A DNA stretch of 64,000 nt from Bacteroidota bacterium (GTDB lineage Bacteria > Bacteroidota > Bacteroidia > 2-12-FULL-35-15), in the NCBI GenBank assembly GCA_025963715.1, contig JAOQAG010000024.1, positions 127,155 to 191,154 of the forward strand, given 5' to 3'. The position numbers and the translations under genes are program-made. The notes under the pieces were generated by a model. The model saw nothing but the letters and a program-made list of their open reading frames with translations. It was not told the DNA's origin and ran no database searches. Positions 39,918-49,800 of this stretch are shown here, one piece after another. Position 1 is the first letter of the stretch; each line of letters begins with the position of its first letter.

Positions 39918-40673
39918 TCATTCGCGCAAATGCCTGATCTCTAAATTAGGCATTCCCCAACAAGTAACTCCCATATCGTTTGCAAGAATTCCGAATCCTT
40001 CCGTTTCCAATTCTCCTTTCCAGAGATTATCATACCTGATCCTTGGATTTTCCAATCCGTAAGGAAAAGCAGGAAAGATCAAGCCATCACGGTGAAGATC
40101 TGCTTTTACCCAAAGCATTGTGCCTCCAACGCTGTCGAGCGGAACAAGATCTCCTTCTGCACGAAGATCGTGCATGTGTAATTTTCCTTTATCGCGCCAT
40201 GCATTGAGATCGAAGCTGCGGCCGCCATAATCAAGCACACAATTCGGATGAAGAATTTCTTTTTCTTTGCTCAGTAAAATATCAATGATGGCTGCCGGAT
40301 ATTCCAGCAGATCGGAGTCGAGCCACAGCACCCATTCTTCATCCTGCAATGCGCGGGAGAGCAATTGATTTCTGCTGCGCGCCAGCACACTGCGGCGTTC
40401 ATATTGAATTGGTTCCCAATAACGGGGCTGCCCCTCGGGAATCTGAAAGTTAAAATCTTTTTTCCAGAGTGTAGCTTTCCTGTATGTTTTTTTTAATGCA
40501 GGAAGCCGATGCTGTAAATTTTCATAGGTGCCGTCGCTGCTGTCGCTTTCAAGAAAAGCGATCGAGATTCTTTTTTTCGGATACTTTATCTTTTCCAGCA
40601 GATCAAAATATTTGTCCAGGTTCCTGGAAGCATTTTTTAAAGGCGTGAGAATAAGTATGAACGGTTTAGCCAT
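39918..40673 (-). CDS. Anp1/Mnn9-type glycosyltransferase (GT62-like)
   Basis: This 251-residue protein follows the Anp1 family, known from the yeast Golgi mannan polymerase (Anp1, Van1, Mnn9). In order: ILTPLKNASRNLDKYFDLL, SIAFLESDSSDGTYENL, RRSVLARSRNQLL, WVLWLDSDLLEYP (DxD metal site near residue 118), LHPNCV, FDLNAWRD, SVGGTMLWVKADLHRDGLIF near 180, and ETEGFGILANDMGVTCWGMP near 222. In yeast these are type II Golgi proteins. This one has no membrane segment and is presumably cytosolic. The likely activity is transfer of mannose from GDP-mannose, which is inferred. Last gene of a three-gene minus-strand glycosyltransferase operon, 17 bp after its neighbour. Confidence 0.87.
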   Translation of the reverse strand: MAKPFILILTPLKNASRNLDKYFDLLEKIKYPKKRISIAFLESDSSDGTYENLQHRLPALKKTYRKATLWKKDFNFQIPEGQPRYWEPIQYERRSVLARSRNQLLSRALQDEEWVLWLDSDLLEYPAAIIDILLSKEKEILHPNCVLDYGGRSFDLNAWRDKGKLHMHDLRAEGDLVPLDSVGGTMLWVKADLHRDGLIFPAFPYGLENPRIRYDNLWKGELETEGFGILANDMGVTCWGMPNLEIRHLRE

Positions 40674-40690
40674 TTGTGTTTGAATAATTT

Positions 40691-42556
40691 TCAGGAAAAT
40701 CTATAATCGGCGATGCGGGCAAAAGGACGTTTGGCGCCTATCTCCAAATGATTTCGGCCTTCTTTGTCACGCTTTGTTTTGTGAACATTCAACGGGTTTT
40801 CATTGTTGTATACGTAGAGTGTACGGGTGTTGAATTTTACATTTTCAAAACCGGCCAGCTCAAGAACCGGGTAGATCATTGCCACATCCATTGCTTCCCT
40901 GTACCATTCACCTTTTGTATCGCGCATGCAATCATAGGCAGGATCCTGATCGGCGATGCGGTGATAAAGTCCTGCCCTGAATGTTCTTGGTACCGGTGAG
41001 ATCCAGTCGTGGCGCATGTTCCTGAAATCGCTACTATCTGTAAAAGGCCTGGAAAGACCGTAGGTTCCGTCGGCCAGCATAAACTGCCCGTACATTACCC
41101 AGCAGGATGTTTCTTCATAAAAACGGTTGACATGACTGAGCGCATCGTTGCAGGACAGCCAATCGTCGCCATCGAGCTGAAAAAAAATATCATCGGGCTG
41201 ACAGCGCAATAAGCTTTGATGGAGGTTCCATGCGCCACCTTTATTTTCGGTGTTGCGGATCAGCGTGATCCTCGGATCATCCGTAGGAATGCGCTCATGC
41301 GAGCCATCCGTGGAAGCATCGTCAATAAAGATCATTTCAAAATTATCGTAATCCTGTTTCAATAAGCTGGAAATACAGTTATCTAAATAACCTCCGCAAT
41401 TATAAAACAGAACAGCGACTTTGATCTTATTCTTTTTTCCGCTGAAAGGTTTTCGCTTTATTGTTTTGTCAAGCGTGTAATTGCGGTTGATGATTGTTTG
41501 TTCAAAAATAGCGGGAACGGGAGCTTGCCTTGCTGCCAGAATTTTATTGTTGGCTGCCAGTGCAAGATCGTGACGCCCGATCCAATGTGCGGAGATCGCC
41601 AGCTCCATCGGTAAAAGATATTCGTAAACATTTTTTTCAATAAAAAGAATGTCCTTTGCCGGGATTGGGATCTGTGCACCCTTTTCAGCGTATAAAAAAG
41701 TAAGGTCATAGCGTTCCTTATTCCTGTAATACATCGCGATCCGGTATAACGGCTCGGCGCGTGAAGGTCTGTATTCGTATGCTTTTAATAATTTATCTTT
41801 TGTGATCTCCCATTCTTCCCCTCTCTCCATGCTCATCAATCCGATTTGGTAAAGGCTGAACCAGACTTCTTCGGGCCAACCGCCAAGCGTCACTCTTTTT
41901 TCATAATTTTTTAATGCCAGGTCCATTTCGCCTGCATCACGATAGCTTTGTGCAAGATAAAATACATAACGCGAATTGCCGGGCTCATCCAACAAAGCAT
42001 TTTCAAGTACAAGTGCATCGCGCTTATATTTATTAGGATCGTTGGAGCGCGCACCGTCCGTATGAGGATGATTGTAAACATTCAATAATGTTTCCGTGCT
42101 TTTCATTTCGGAACTATAAATGTACTCGTGCAAAACGCTGATAAATTTCCAGTGAAGGCGGTTGTCCACCAGCTGCATCCGCGGATAGCTGGTAATACCA
42201 AGCTTTGTTTCAATAAAATAACCATCCTTGTCAAAAGCGGGCCATTGAAAACCGCGGTTAAAAACAAGCACTTCATCCGCATCGATGATCAGGATATAAT
42301 CTCCTTTTCCCTTTGCCAGCTCCAGCGCTTCGGAGCGATTATGTCCGAAATTTTTCCAGGGCCGTTCATGCAATTCGCCGTTTAGATCTTTCAGGCATTC
42401 GCGTATGATCTCTTTTGTATCGTCGGTTGATCCTGTGTCAACGATCACCCAACTGCTGATATAAGGCATCACGCTTTCAAGGCAGCGGCGGATCACGGCT
42501 GCTTCATTCCTGACGATCATGTTCAGGCAGATACGTACGTTTGGTTTGCTGATCAT
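40691..42556 (-). CDS. Two-domain GT2 glycosyltransferase with TPR-like middle
   Basis: This 621-residue protein has an N-terminal GT2 domain (~6-200; RICLNMIVRNEAAVIRRCLE, VDTGSTDDTKEII, DYILIIDADEVL). A helical TPR-like middle follows (~200-340; YRDAGEMDLALKNYEKR), then a second GT2 domain (~375-560; KVAVLFYNCGGYLDNCI, FIDDASTDGS, FFQLDGDDWL). The first part resembles SunS-like or TPR-glycosyltransferases, some of which modify proteins. The start overlaps the stop of the upstream GT2 gene by 4 bp (ATGA), so translation is coupled. Confidence 0.88.
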   Translation of the reverse strand: MISKPNVRICLNMIVRNEAAVIRRCLESVMPYISSWVIVDTGSTDDTKEIIRECLKDLNGELHERPWKNFGHNRSEALELAKGKGDYILIIDADEVLVFNRGFQWPAFDKDGYFIETKLGITSYPRMQLVDNRLHWKFISVLHEYIYSSEMKSTETLLNVYNHPHTDGARSNDPNKYKRDALVLENALLDEPGNSRYVFYLAQSYRDAGEMDLALKNYEKRVTLGGWPEEVWFSLYQIGLMSMERGEEWEITKDKLLKAYEYRPSRAEPLYRIAMYYRNKERYDLTFLYAEKGAQIPIPAKDILFIEKNVYEYLLPMELAISAHWIGRHDLALAANNKILAARQAPVPAIFEQTIINRNYTLDKTIKRKPFSGKKNKIKVAVLFYNCGGYLDNCISSLLKQDYDNFEMIFIDDASTDGSHERIPTDDPRITLIRNTENKGGAWNLHQSLLRCQPDDIFFQLDGDDWLSCNDALSHVNRFYEETSCWVMYGQFMLADGTYGLSRPFTDSSDFRNMRHDWISPVPRTFRAGLYHRIADQDPAYDCMRDTKGEWYREAMDVAMIYPVLELAGFENVKFNTRTLYVYNNENPLNVHKTKRDKEGRNHLEIGAKRPFARIADYRFS

Positions 42557-43368
42557 ACTATTTCCAGGTAATTGAACATCCAGGTAAAAACAATTTCATG
42601 CGCGTGGCTCATGATCTTTATTGGTGAAGGCAACAAATAATAATCCAGCACGTTGCGGATAACTTCTTCTTCCTTCCATATTTCATCTGCCGGAAGGCTG
42701 TATGATCCGGCTATAGTGCGGTGATGATCTTCGGAGAACGTATTATTGCCGGAATAGGTATACACATATAAATGTCCCATTCCGCTGAGCCCGGCAATAG
42801 GAAATGTTTCGTAAATAGTTGCAAGGAAAACGGAATCTTCACCGGAAGCAGCGTATTGGCCGGTTTCGGGATAAGCAAAGCGCTTGTCTTTATAAAGCAT
42901 AATTGTTCCGGGGATCAACTGATGAAGCGGCGACAACTCACTTTTTTTCCAGCTGCACCAGCACATTTCTCTTTGCTCCCAAAAATATTGGAGCTGGTCG
43001 GTCATGCAGCAAGCCTTTGCATTTTCGGATGTCATTTTTTCAAACTGAATGCTTAACCGTTCCGGATGATACAGGTCGTCGTCATCCCATTGACAGATAA
43101 TTTTTCCGCTGGCTTCTGCCATGCTTATGTTCCTGAGCTTTCCAAGTGTGCAGGTTTCGCCAATGGCTACAAGCCGGATATCGTTTCTTCCGAGCTCATT
43201 GATGTAACGTTGTATTGCAGCTTTATACCATGCGCTGCCATCCGTAACGATCAGCATTTCCTTTTCAGGATAAGTTTGGTCGCAATAACAACGGATCGCA
43301 GTTTTTAAAGCAATGAGCCTGTCTTTTGTAACAGTCAGGCAACTTATTTTAGGATATTTCACTGGCAT
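42553..43368 (-). CDS. GT2 family glycosyltransferase
   Basis: This 271-residue enzyme has the GT-A/GT2 pattern: ISCLTVTKDRLIALKTAIRC, YCDQTYPEKEMLIVTDGS, TLGKLRNISMAEASGKIICQ and WDDDDLYHPERL (DxD site near residue 95). Sugar donor and acceptor are unknown. First gene of the three-gene glycosyltransferase operon. Upstream lies a ~430-bp repeat element that separates it from the giant-protein operon. Confidence 0.88.
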   Translation of the reverse strand: MPVKYPKISCLTVTKDRLIALKTAIRCYCDQTYPEKEMLIVTDGSAWYKAAIQRYINELGRNDIRLVAIGETCTLGKLRNISMAEASGKIICQWDDDDLYHPERLSIQFEKMTSENAKACCMTDQLQYFWEQREMCWCSWKKSELSPLHQLIPGTIMLYKDKRFAYPETGQYAASGEDSVFLATIYETFPIAGLSGMGHLYVYTYSGNNTFSEDHHRTIAGSYSLPADEIWKEEEVIRNVLDYYLLPSPIKIMSHAHEIVFTWMFNYLEIV

Positions 43369-43423
43369 TTCTCAAAGATAAATTTTTTCTTATAGATATT
43401 ATATTAGAATAATTTAGGTTTAA

Positions 43424-43851
43424 ATGACTATCGGCAAATCACACCTGTTTTTTATCTTCTACTTTTTGGCGGCCAAAACAGTAGCAAAAACCCTTTCGAT
43501 CTTGTAAGGCGATTTGTCTTCCCACTAGCGTGGGCCGACAACCACGGTGAAGGATCGCCAATTGGTTCTTTTGCCTTAATTTGATAATGAATTAAAATTT
43601 CCAGACAAGATCACACCGCGGGCGATCCTTCCCGCTATCGCTGTACAAGATCAAAAACACGCCCGGGTGAATATTGTTTTTATTGGTGATTGCTGTGCTG
43701 CATTTTCACTGTGTGTGTGAAACACACATGAGTACTTTAATAATTTGTACTACAATCAGATCATAAAAAATCATAAGGCCAAAGGCGATCTTTTTTACAT
43801 CTTAAAAATCATTTTTGATCTGCGTTCCGATATACAGTATCCGATACTCAT
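43424..43851. repeat. Repeat element A (~430 bp) with inverted ends
   Basis: The ends read ATGACTATCGG (43424-43434) and CCGATACTCAT (43841-43851), inverted with one mismatch. The same end sequences flank the middle layer at 39662-39851, and the right end recurs at 53621. The interior (CGATCTTGTAAGGCGATTTG, GCGTGGGCCGACAACC, GGCGATCC blocks) is homologous to the element at 53265-53630. No gene is seen in 43369-43862. Confidence 0.72.
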
Positions 43852-43862
43852 TCATTTTTTTC

Positions 43863-46800
43863 TTATTTAAGAAACGCGTCTTTCACTTTTAAAAATAAAT
43901 TCCGCAACCTGTAAAACGGTTGTTTGTTGTCGGGCAGATCCGAGAATGCCGTAATGTCAAACATGATGCGGCCTCCGGCATCGGCGCCCGGAACTTCATT
44001 TGAAAGCAGCCATTTTTTTATGACGGCTGCCAGCTCATAAATAAAGCTGCCCGGTTTTACTTCTTCCTCCAGGTTATCGTTGAATGTGAATGGCGGGATC
44101 AATCCACCCGGTAATGTTACATACTGTTCAAAATCTCCTCCCGGATTAATGCAATAGCTGTAGCTCCATACGATCTTGAGCCGGGCTTTCGGATTAGCGG
44201 AGCCATCAAAAAAATTATAAAGCATATTGCGCAGCTGATCTTCAAATGTTTTTGTAGTAAGATCCTTTGGTCCTTTCAGATCATGAATGTCGAATTCTTT
44301 GGAGTAATCAAGCAAAGGTGCCGAAGCATTGTAAGGGCGAACAACCGGCGTACGGTATACAAAATCCGGATTGGTTTTTTTTCCTCCCGGTTCAAAAAGG
44401 TATTCGTTACGCTTAATGTACACGCCGCCCCATGCATTCCATTGCTCCATGATATTTAGCCAGTTGCCAAAGCTCACTCTTTGCGTTTCATTCGTGTACC
44501 TGCCGAATATAATAGAAATATCATCCGATGCCGGATCTCCTTTTGTTTCCTCCGTATTTAAATAATTATTATCCGCATCAACGAAAAAATATTTATCCCT
44601 GCTTTCTTCTCCCGACTGTGATCTCAATGTTGGCTTGTAATTTCCAAGGGATGGTAATGCAGGATAAGGCGCAAGCGAAATCTGTGATGCAGCCGCCGGT
44701 TCCAGCCTGATATAAAAATTCTGCACTTCCCTTTTTAATTCCGGTTTTATTACAACAAACTCCGCTCCGTTCCGGATGGTTTGTTCCTGCTGCTGATATT
44801 TTTGTGCACGCACTTTTAACCAATATGGTACTGCTGAAGCTACATATTTAACAACGGACAAATAATCCCTTACCAGCTTTTTACATTTTTCAAGCGCCTG
44901 CTTATCCGTACCGGGCTGTAATGCAGGAAGGAGCCTGAACATGTCGTTCATCATCGCTTTGCCTACAACGCTCCATGTTGCCAATCCCAGGAAAAGATCA
45001 GGATCGGGAGCACCGGCTTTCAGATTGTAATTATCGACATTGAACAAAGTGCTCGAATAGATCAGATCCTGTGCAGCTGCCGACTCTGGATTACGGAATG
45101 TAAAAATGTACTGCCACTGGCGTGTTTGTTCCAGTGTAAGATTTTCTTCATCGTCACTTACGCCCTTTGCTTCCTGGTTAAGCGGTGTCGGCGGAACAGG
45201 GAAATCGCGTAAAGGAACAGGCACATCGATAGTACCGATCGGCACTTCTGCGAGCGGTTTTACAAAGAACAGCCATTGTGATGCTTTATAATCGCTGATG
45301 CCCGGGATCGGATGAATATTAAATTCCATCGCAAGCGGTTTGTAAGCAAGGTCAAGCAACAGGTTTTTATTTTTTGCAGGTTGCAGCGCGCTTAAAACAA
45401 AGGTCATGCAGCTGCTTGTTGCCGGTTGTAAACTCACCTGTGCGGAGGAGAATGTAACCCGGTTATCCGGCGTTTCTCCTTTATCATTTCTGTTAACAGG
45501 ATTTCCGAAGATCAGCGAAGCTCTTTCCGTAGCAGGTGCTACCACTTCAACAGGAAGCTGCACAATTGTTCCGATGCTGTATAAATTGGATAAACGCGAA
45601 AGCATTTGCTGCTTCAGCGCTTCACCGGCATCGGCCTGCATGTGCGGATCAGGCTGATCATCTTTCATAACAGGCTTCACGAGCTTGCTGTATTCTTCCG
45701 CGATCTTTTTCTTTGCATCCAGCAAATCCTGGCGGCAATTTGTATACGCATTGAACTGGTCGATCTGCAACAATGCTCTTGTCAGATCCGGTTGCAGCAT
45801 CTGGTCAATACTTTCAAAAAGATCTTCCGCAACATTGTCCAGCTGGATTCCCTGGAAGCTCATTTGCAGCGATCCCGCTCCGCTGGCGCCAATGCAGCTT
45901 TGTGTAGGTGCGCAAAGACCTGAAAAGCCCTGTCCCGGCAAATATTGGGGAACATAAAAGCTTGCGCTGAGCGGATAAGTGGCCAGTGGAACAGGCGCAT
46001 AAAAGATCGCATCGTTCTTCAAGCGGTACGAGATCTTTTTATTGTCTGCGATCAAACCGTTCTGATGCAGCCTTACCGCATACAATTCATTTTTAGAAGC
46101 CGATTTGTCACCCAGCGTCGCGATCTTCAGATCGGTAAATGCTTCTTCAAAACTATCGGCATACAGCAGCAGGGAAGCGCTTTCTTCTGCCGTTTTATTA
46201 GTTGTATGCATTGCTTTACGCAGTACATTGCTAAGGTGTGGCGGAATAACAGACCTGGAAATGCTTACTTCCGGTTGGTCAACAAAGGATTCATCCACCA
46301 GCTCAGGATCTCTGCTAATAGATACTGCTACTTCCACTGCGAACACAGGAGGCAGCGCCGCATCAAAATCAATATCAAAATTCTGCTTAAGCGGTACAGG
46401 TGTTTTTAACAGCAACACTTTTGTTCCTGCTGTAAGAACATTGCCGACAGCCGGATTCATGCGTTGTAATGTTTCGTATGCGATCCATTTTTCTACAGCC
46501 AGTGTTTTCAGCGTGTCGCCCTCTTTTGCCGTGTACAGCATAAAATCATTATCAGGAATAATAATTTTTGCTTTTGGCTGCAAAGGCCTTGCATGTTTAT
46601 ATGTTACGGCGTTAAGTACGGATACAGGTACATTTGATGCTTCCGCAATTTTCGCTAATGTATCGTCTTCCTGCACTTCATAAACGCTGCAATTAAAATA
46701 AGGAATAAATAATTTTACTCCTGCAGGTACCGGATCAGCCAGGCCCGGATTGGCGGCCTGTACTACTTCCACAGCAACACCCGTTTGGCGGGCGATGTGT

Positions 46801-49800
46801 GCAAGGCTTATTATTTTATCGGTTGTGTAGCTTCCAAAGCACTGCCCCGGAATCACGATCAGCGCCTGATCGCCCGGTATTTCGGGCACACCCGGGTTGA
46901 TCGTCCTTAACTCTTCAAGCGGTACGTTTAATTTAATATGAATGTCGGTAAGACTTTCCGTACTGCCGGTATAGTATAAATAAAAATTATCGTTCGGAAG
47001 GAAATAGGTTTTGTCCGTATTTTCTTTCAATCTTTTTTGTTTTGTTTCTTCCGGTTCTGCCATCGGAGGATTGAGCATCCTTATATATTCCGCGCTCAGC
47101 CTGTATTTTGATGCAAGGCTTTCTATGTCTGCTGCAGTATCTTTCAGGTAATCATAGTTTGGAATTGAGAATGCCGAGAGGTAATGAAAGATGTTGTTGA
47201 GCGTACAAAGCAATGCCGGTTTCATGTCCGGCCTTTCGCTTGGTTTTTTATCCATAGACGCGGATACGGTCACTTTTACATCTTCTGCACTCAGCTGGTA
47301 AATGGCTTTGCGGTATGTTTCCAGATCGGCCTGCGCTTTTTTAACCAACGATTCTTTATTGCCTTTACCCGGTAAAGGCTGATAACCGGCCACATCAAAA
47401 GCTATCGAAAGATCCAGCGAAGGAGCATTGTTCTTTTTTGAGAATAAATGATCAATACCTATCGAAGGCCATTGCAATACCGATTGTAAAGGATCGGAAT
47501 AGCCGATCACCTGCGGAAAATTATCCAGGTACGGAATTCCCGGGTATAAATACGGAGCGTTGAACGGCGTAACCGTACGGTTTCCGTACATATCCTGCCA
47601 GTCGAAATTCACCTGTACAATTTTACCTGTTCCTTTGTACGGATTATTTTCCGGAGCGGGATAAGAAGGTGCGCCTTTTTTACCGACGGGCTTTAAATAC
47701 GAAGATGCAGGAATAACTCCCTCGTAATCGAGATAAGGAGAAATAGCAGAGCCGCCTGAACCGCCTGCATTTGCAGGACTTACAGGCATGGAAGTAATGC
47801 TTTTCAGAAATGCAGGATTTTCTTTTACTGCAAAAGTAAGCAGGTTATAATTCAGCTGCAGCGTTGATTTCGGATCCAAGCCGCTTGCTCCTTTTAGCAG
47901 CTCTTCATTTGCATGATGAACAGCAGGCGCCTGTGGATTTTTTCTTCGTAAGTTGAAAGAAACGGTACCCGGAATAACCGAAGATGTTTTGTTCTGCGAC
48001 TGATCGCTTAATGTCAGTCCTTTCAGATCGTTGAAAATAACCTGTTCGCGGTTTGCCCATAATAATCCGGCAACGGAAACGGAAAATTTCGCAGCGATAC
48101 TGTTTAATGCTTCTCCTTTGTTTACAGGATATTTCACTGTTGGGATCCGCAATGCATCTCCCAATTTATAAGGCTCGCTGAGCCCCGGATTAAGATCACG
48201 GATGGCCTGTGCAGTAACGTTAAATTTTTTCGCAAGGTCTTCAATTTTACAATCGTTGGTGCTGACAAGGAAAATAATATTACGGATCTCCAGTGTTACG
48301 GTGTCTTTCAAAGCCCAGCCGTTCAGCTTCTCCGCCAGGTGATCGATAGTGAGACGGTAATCGGTTAACAGCTGTTCAACCGTGGTTGCAGCTGCAAGAT
48401 TAACAATGTTTCTTTGCTGCGATTCAAGGAACAGGTACGAATCTTCCGGGACCATTTCGCCGAGCGTCATACTGTTCAGGAAATTATATCCGCTCTGCGA
48501 AGGCAAGCCGTAGGTGATCACGATATTGATCTGCGCATGTCCTTTTTCATCAAACACATTGGAAGGAATTCCCTGGCTTGTATTATTATCAAAATAGTAC
48601 AAATAAAAACCACCGCTTTTTACGGAGCACGCTTCCCATAAGCGCTTAATATTATTTACGGGATCCTGGTTAAAACTACCATACTTATAACCGACAGATC
48701 CTGCACCTGCCCTTAATGCCTGCGGATTCCGCACTGTTGATAAATTTGACTGAACAACGGATGCGATCACTTCCGAAGGATCAATGGAACGTAATCCTGC
48801 GCCGTCGCTGCTTGCGGCCGGTGTATATAATATGTGCACCTGTCCTAGATCCACACGTGCGGATACTGGCAGCTTGGGATCGAATTGATTGACCAATAAA
48901 TTTTCGAGCAGCTGCAAGCCTTCTTCCGAAGTGCTTTCGATCTCAAACATGGTAGGCATGTCCTGACCCTGCGTTAAGGACGAAGGGATCCTGTTAATGC
49001 TCAGCGGAATAACGGTGCTCCATCCGTAAGTAACAACTTCTTTCTTCTCAAACTTTTTCTCCACCAGGTTGTTCCTACCCATGTAAAGTTTGAACGCCGG
49101 TTGTACTAATTTATTCTCCTGTACGGCTTTGGTAAGCTCGTCGGAGAAGTACCAGATCTTGGGCGTATTCGCCCGTTTCCAGCCGAAAGGGCCTGTGAAT
49201 CCTGTTTCACCGGGATTTAAAGTGGGCCAGCTGCCTGAAGCACCTGTAACGCCGCCCGTCCATGTAACTCCTTTTTGTCCCTGTACATACACAGGCGCAT
49301 TCGCCTGCCATACCGATGGTGCTTTGAGCATGAAGCGTCCCGGATTTACGGTGTAGCTTTCTGCTTTTTTTACACTTAAAGCGTCCGGCTGAAAAAGCGT
49401 AGACGGAAGCTTTTCAATCTCTCTTAACTGTCCATCGTCTATAACAAGGGTCGAGCTGATCGCCTCCTGGTTATTCTTAACTACTTTGAACCATTTTTCT
49501 GCATTTGCATTTGCAGCATTTGTAGATAATGTAACCGTTAAAGAAGTGGCCGTTGTTGTATCCGGAAGATCGAACAGCTGTTTTGTAAGATCGTACAATG
49601 CATACGTATCGTTTTTGGCATTTGCAAATTCCGCCGGTGCCGGTGCACGAAGTCCGTGCATGAGGTAACGGGATGCAAGTCCCGATAATTTCCTGAACGA
49701 ATTTTTTTCTACGATCCCTTTTACCAATGTGTCGGCTGCAGCAATTGATTGCAGCTCCGGTAATACAAGGTTTGTATTTTCAGGAAAAGAGAATTTTTCA

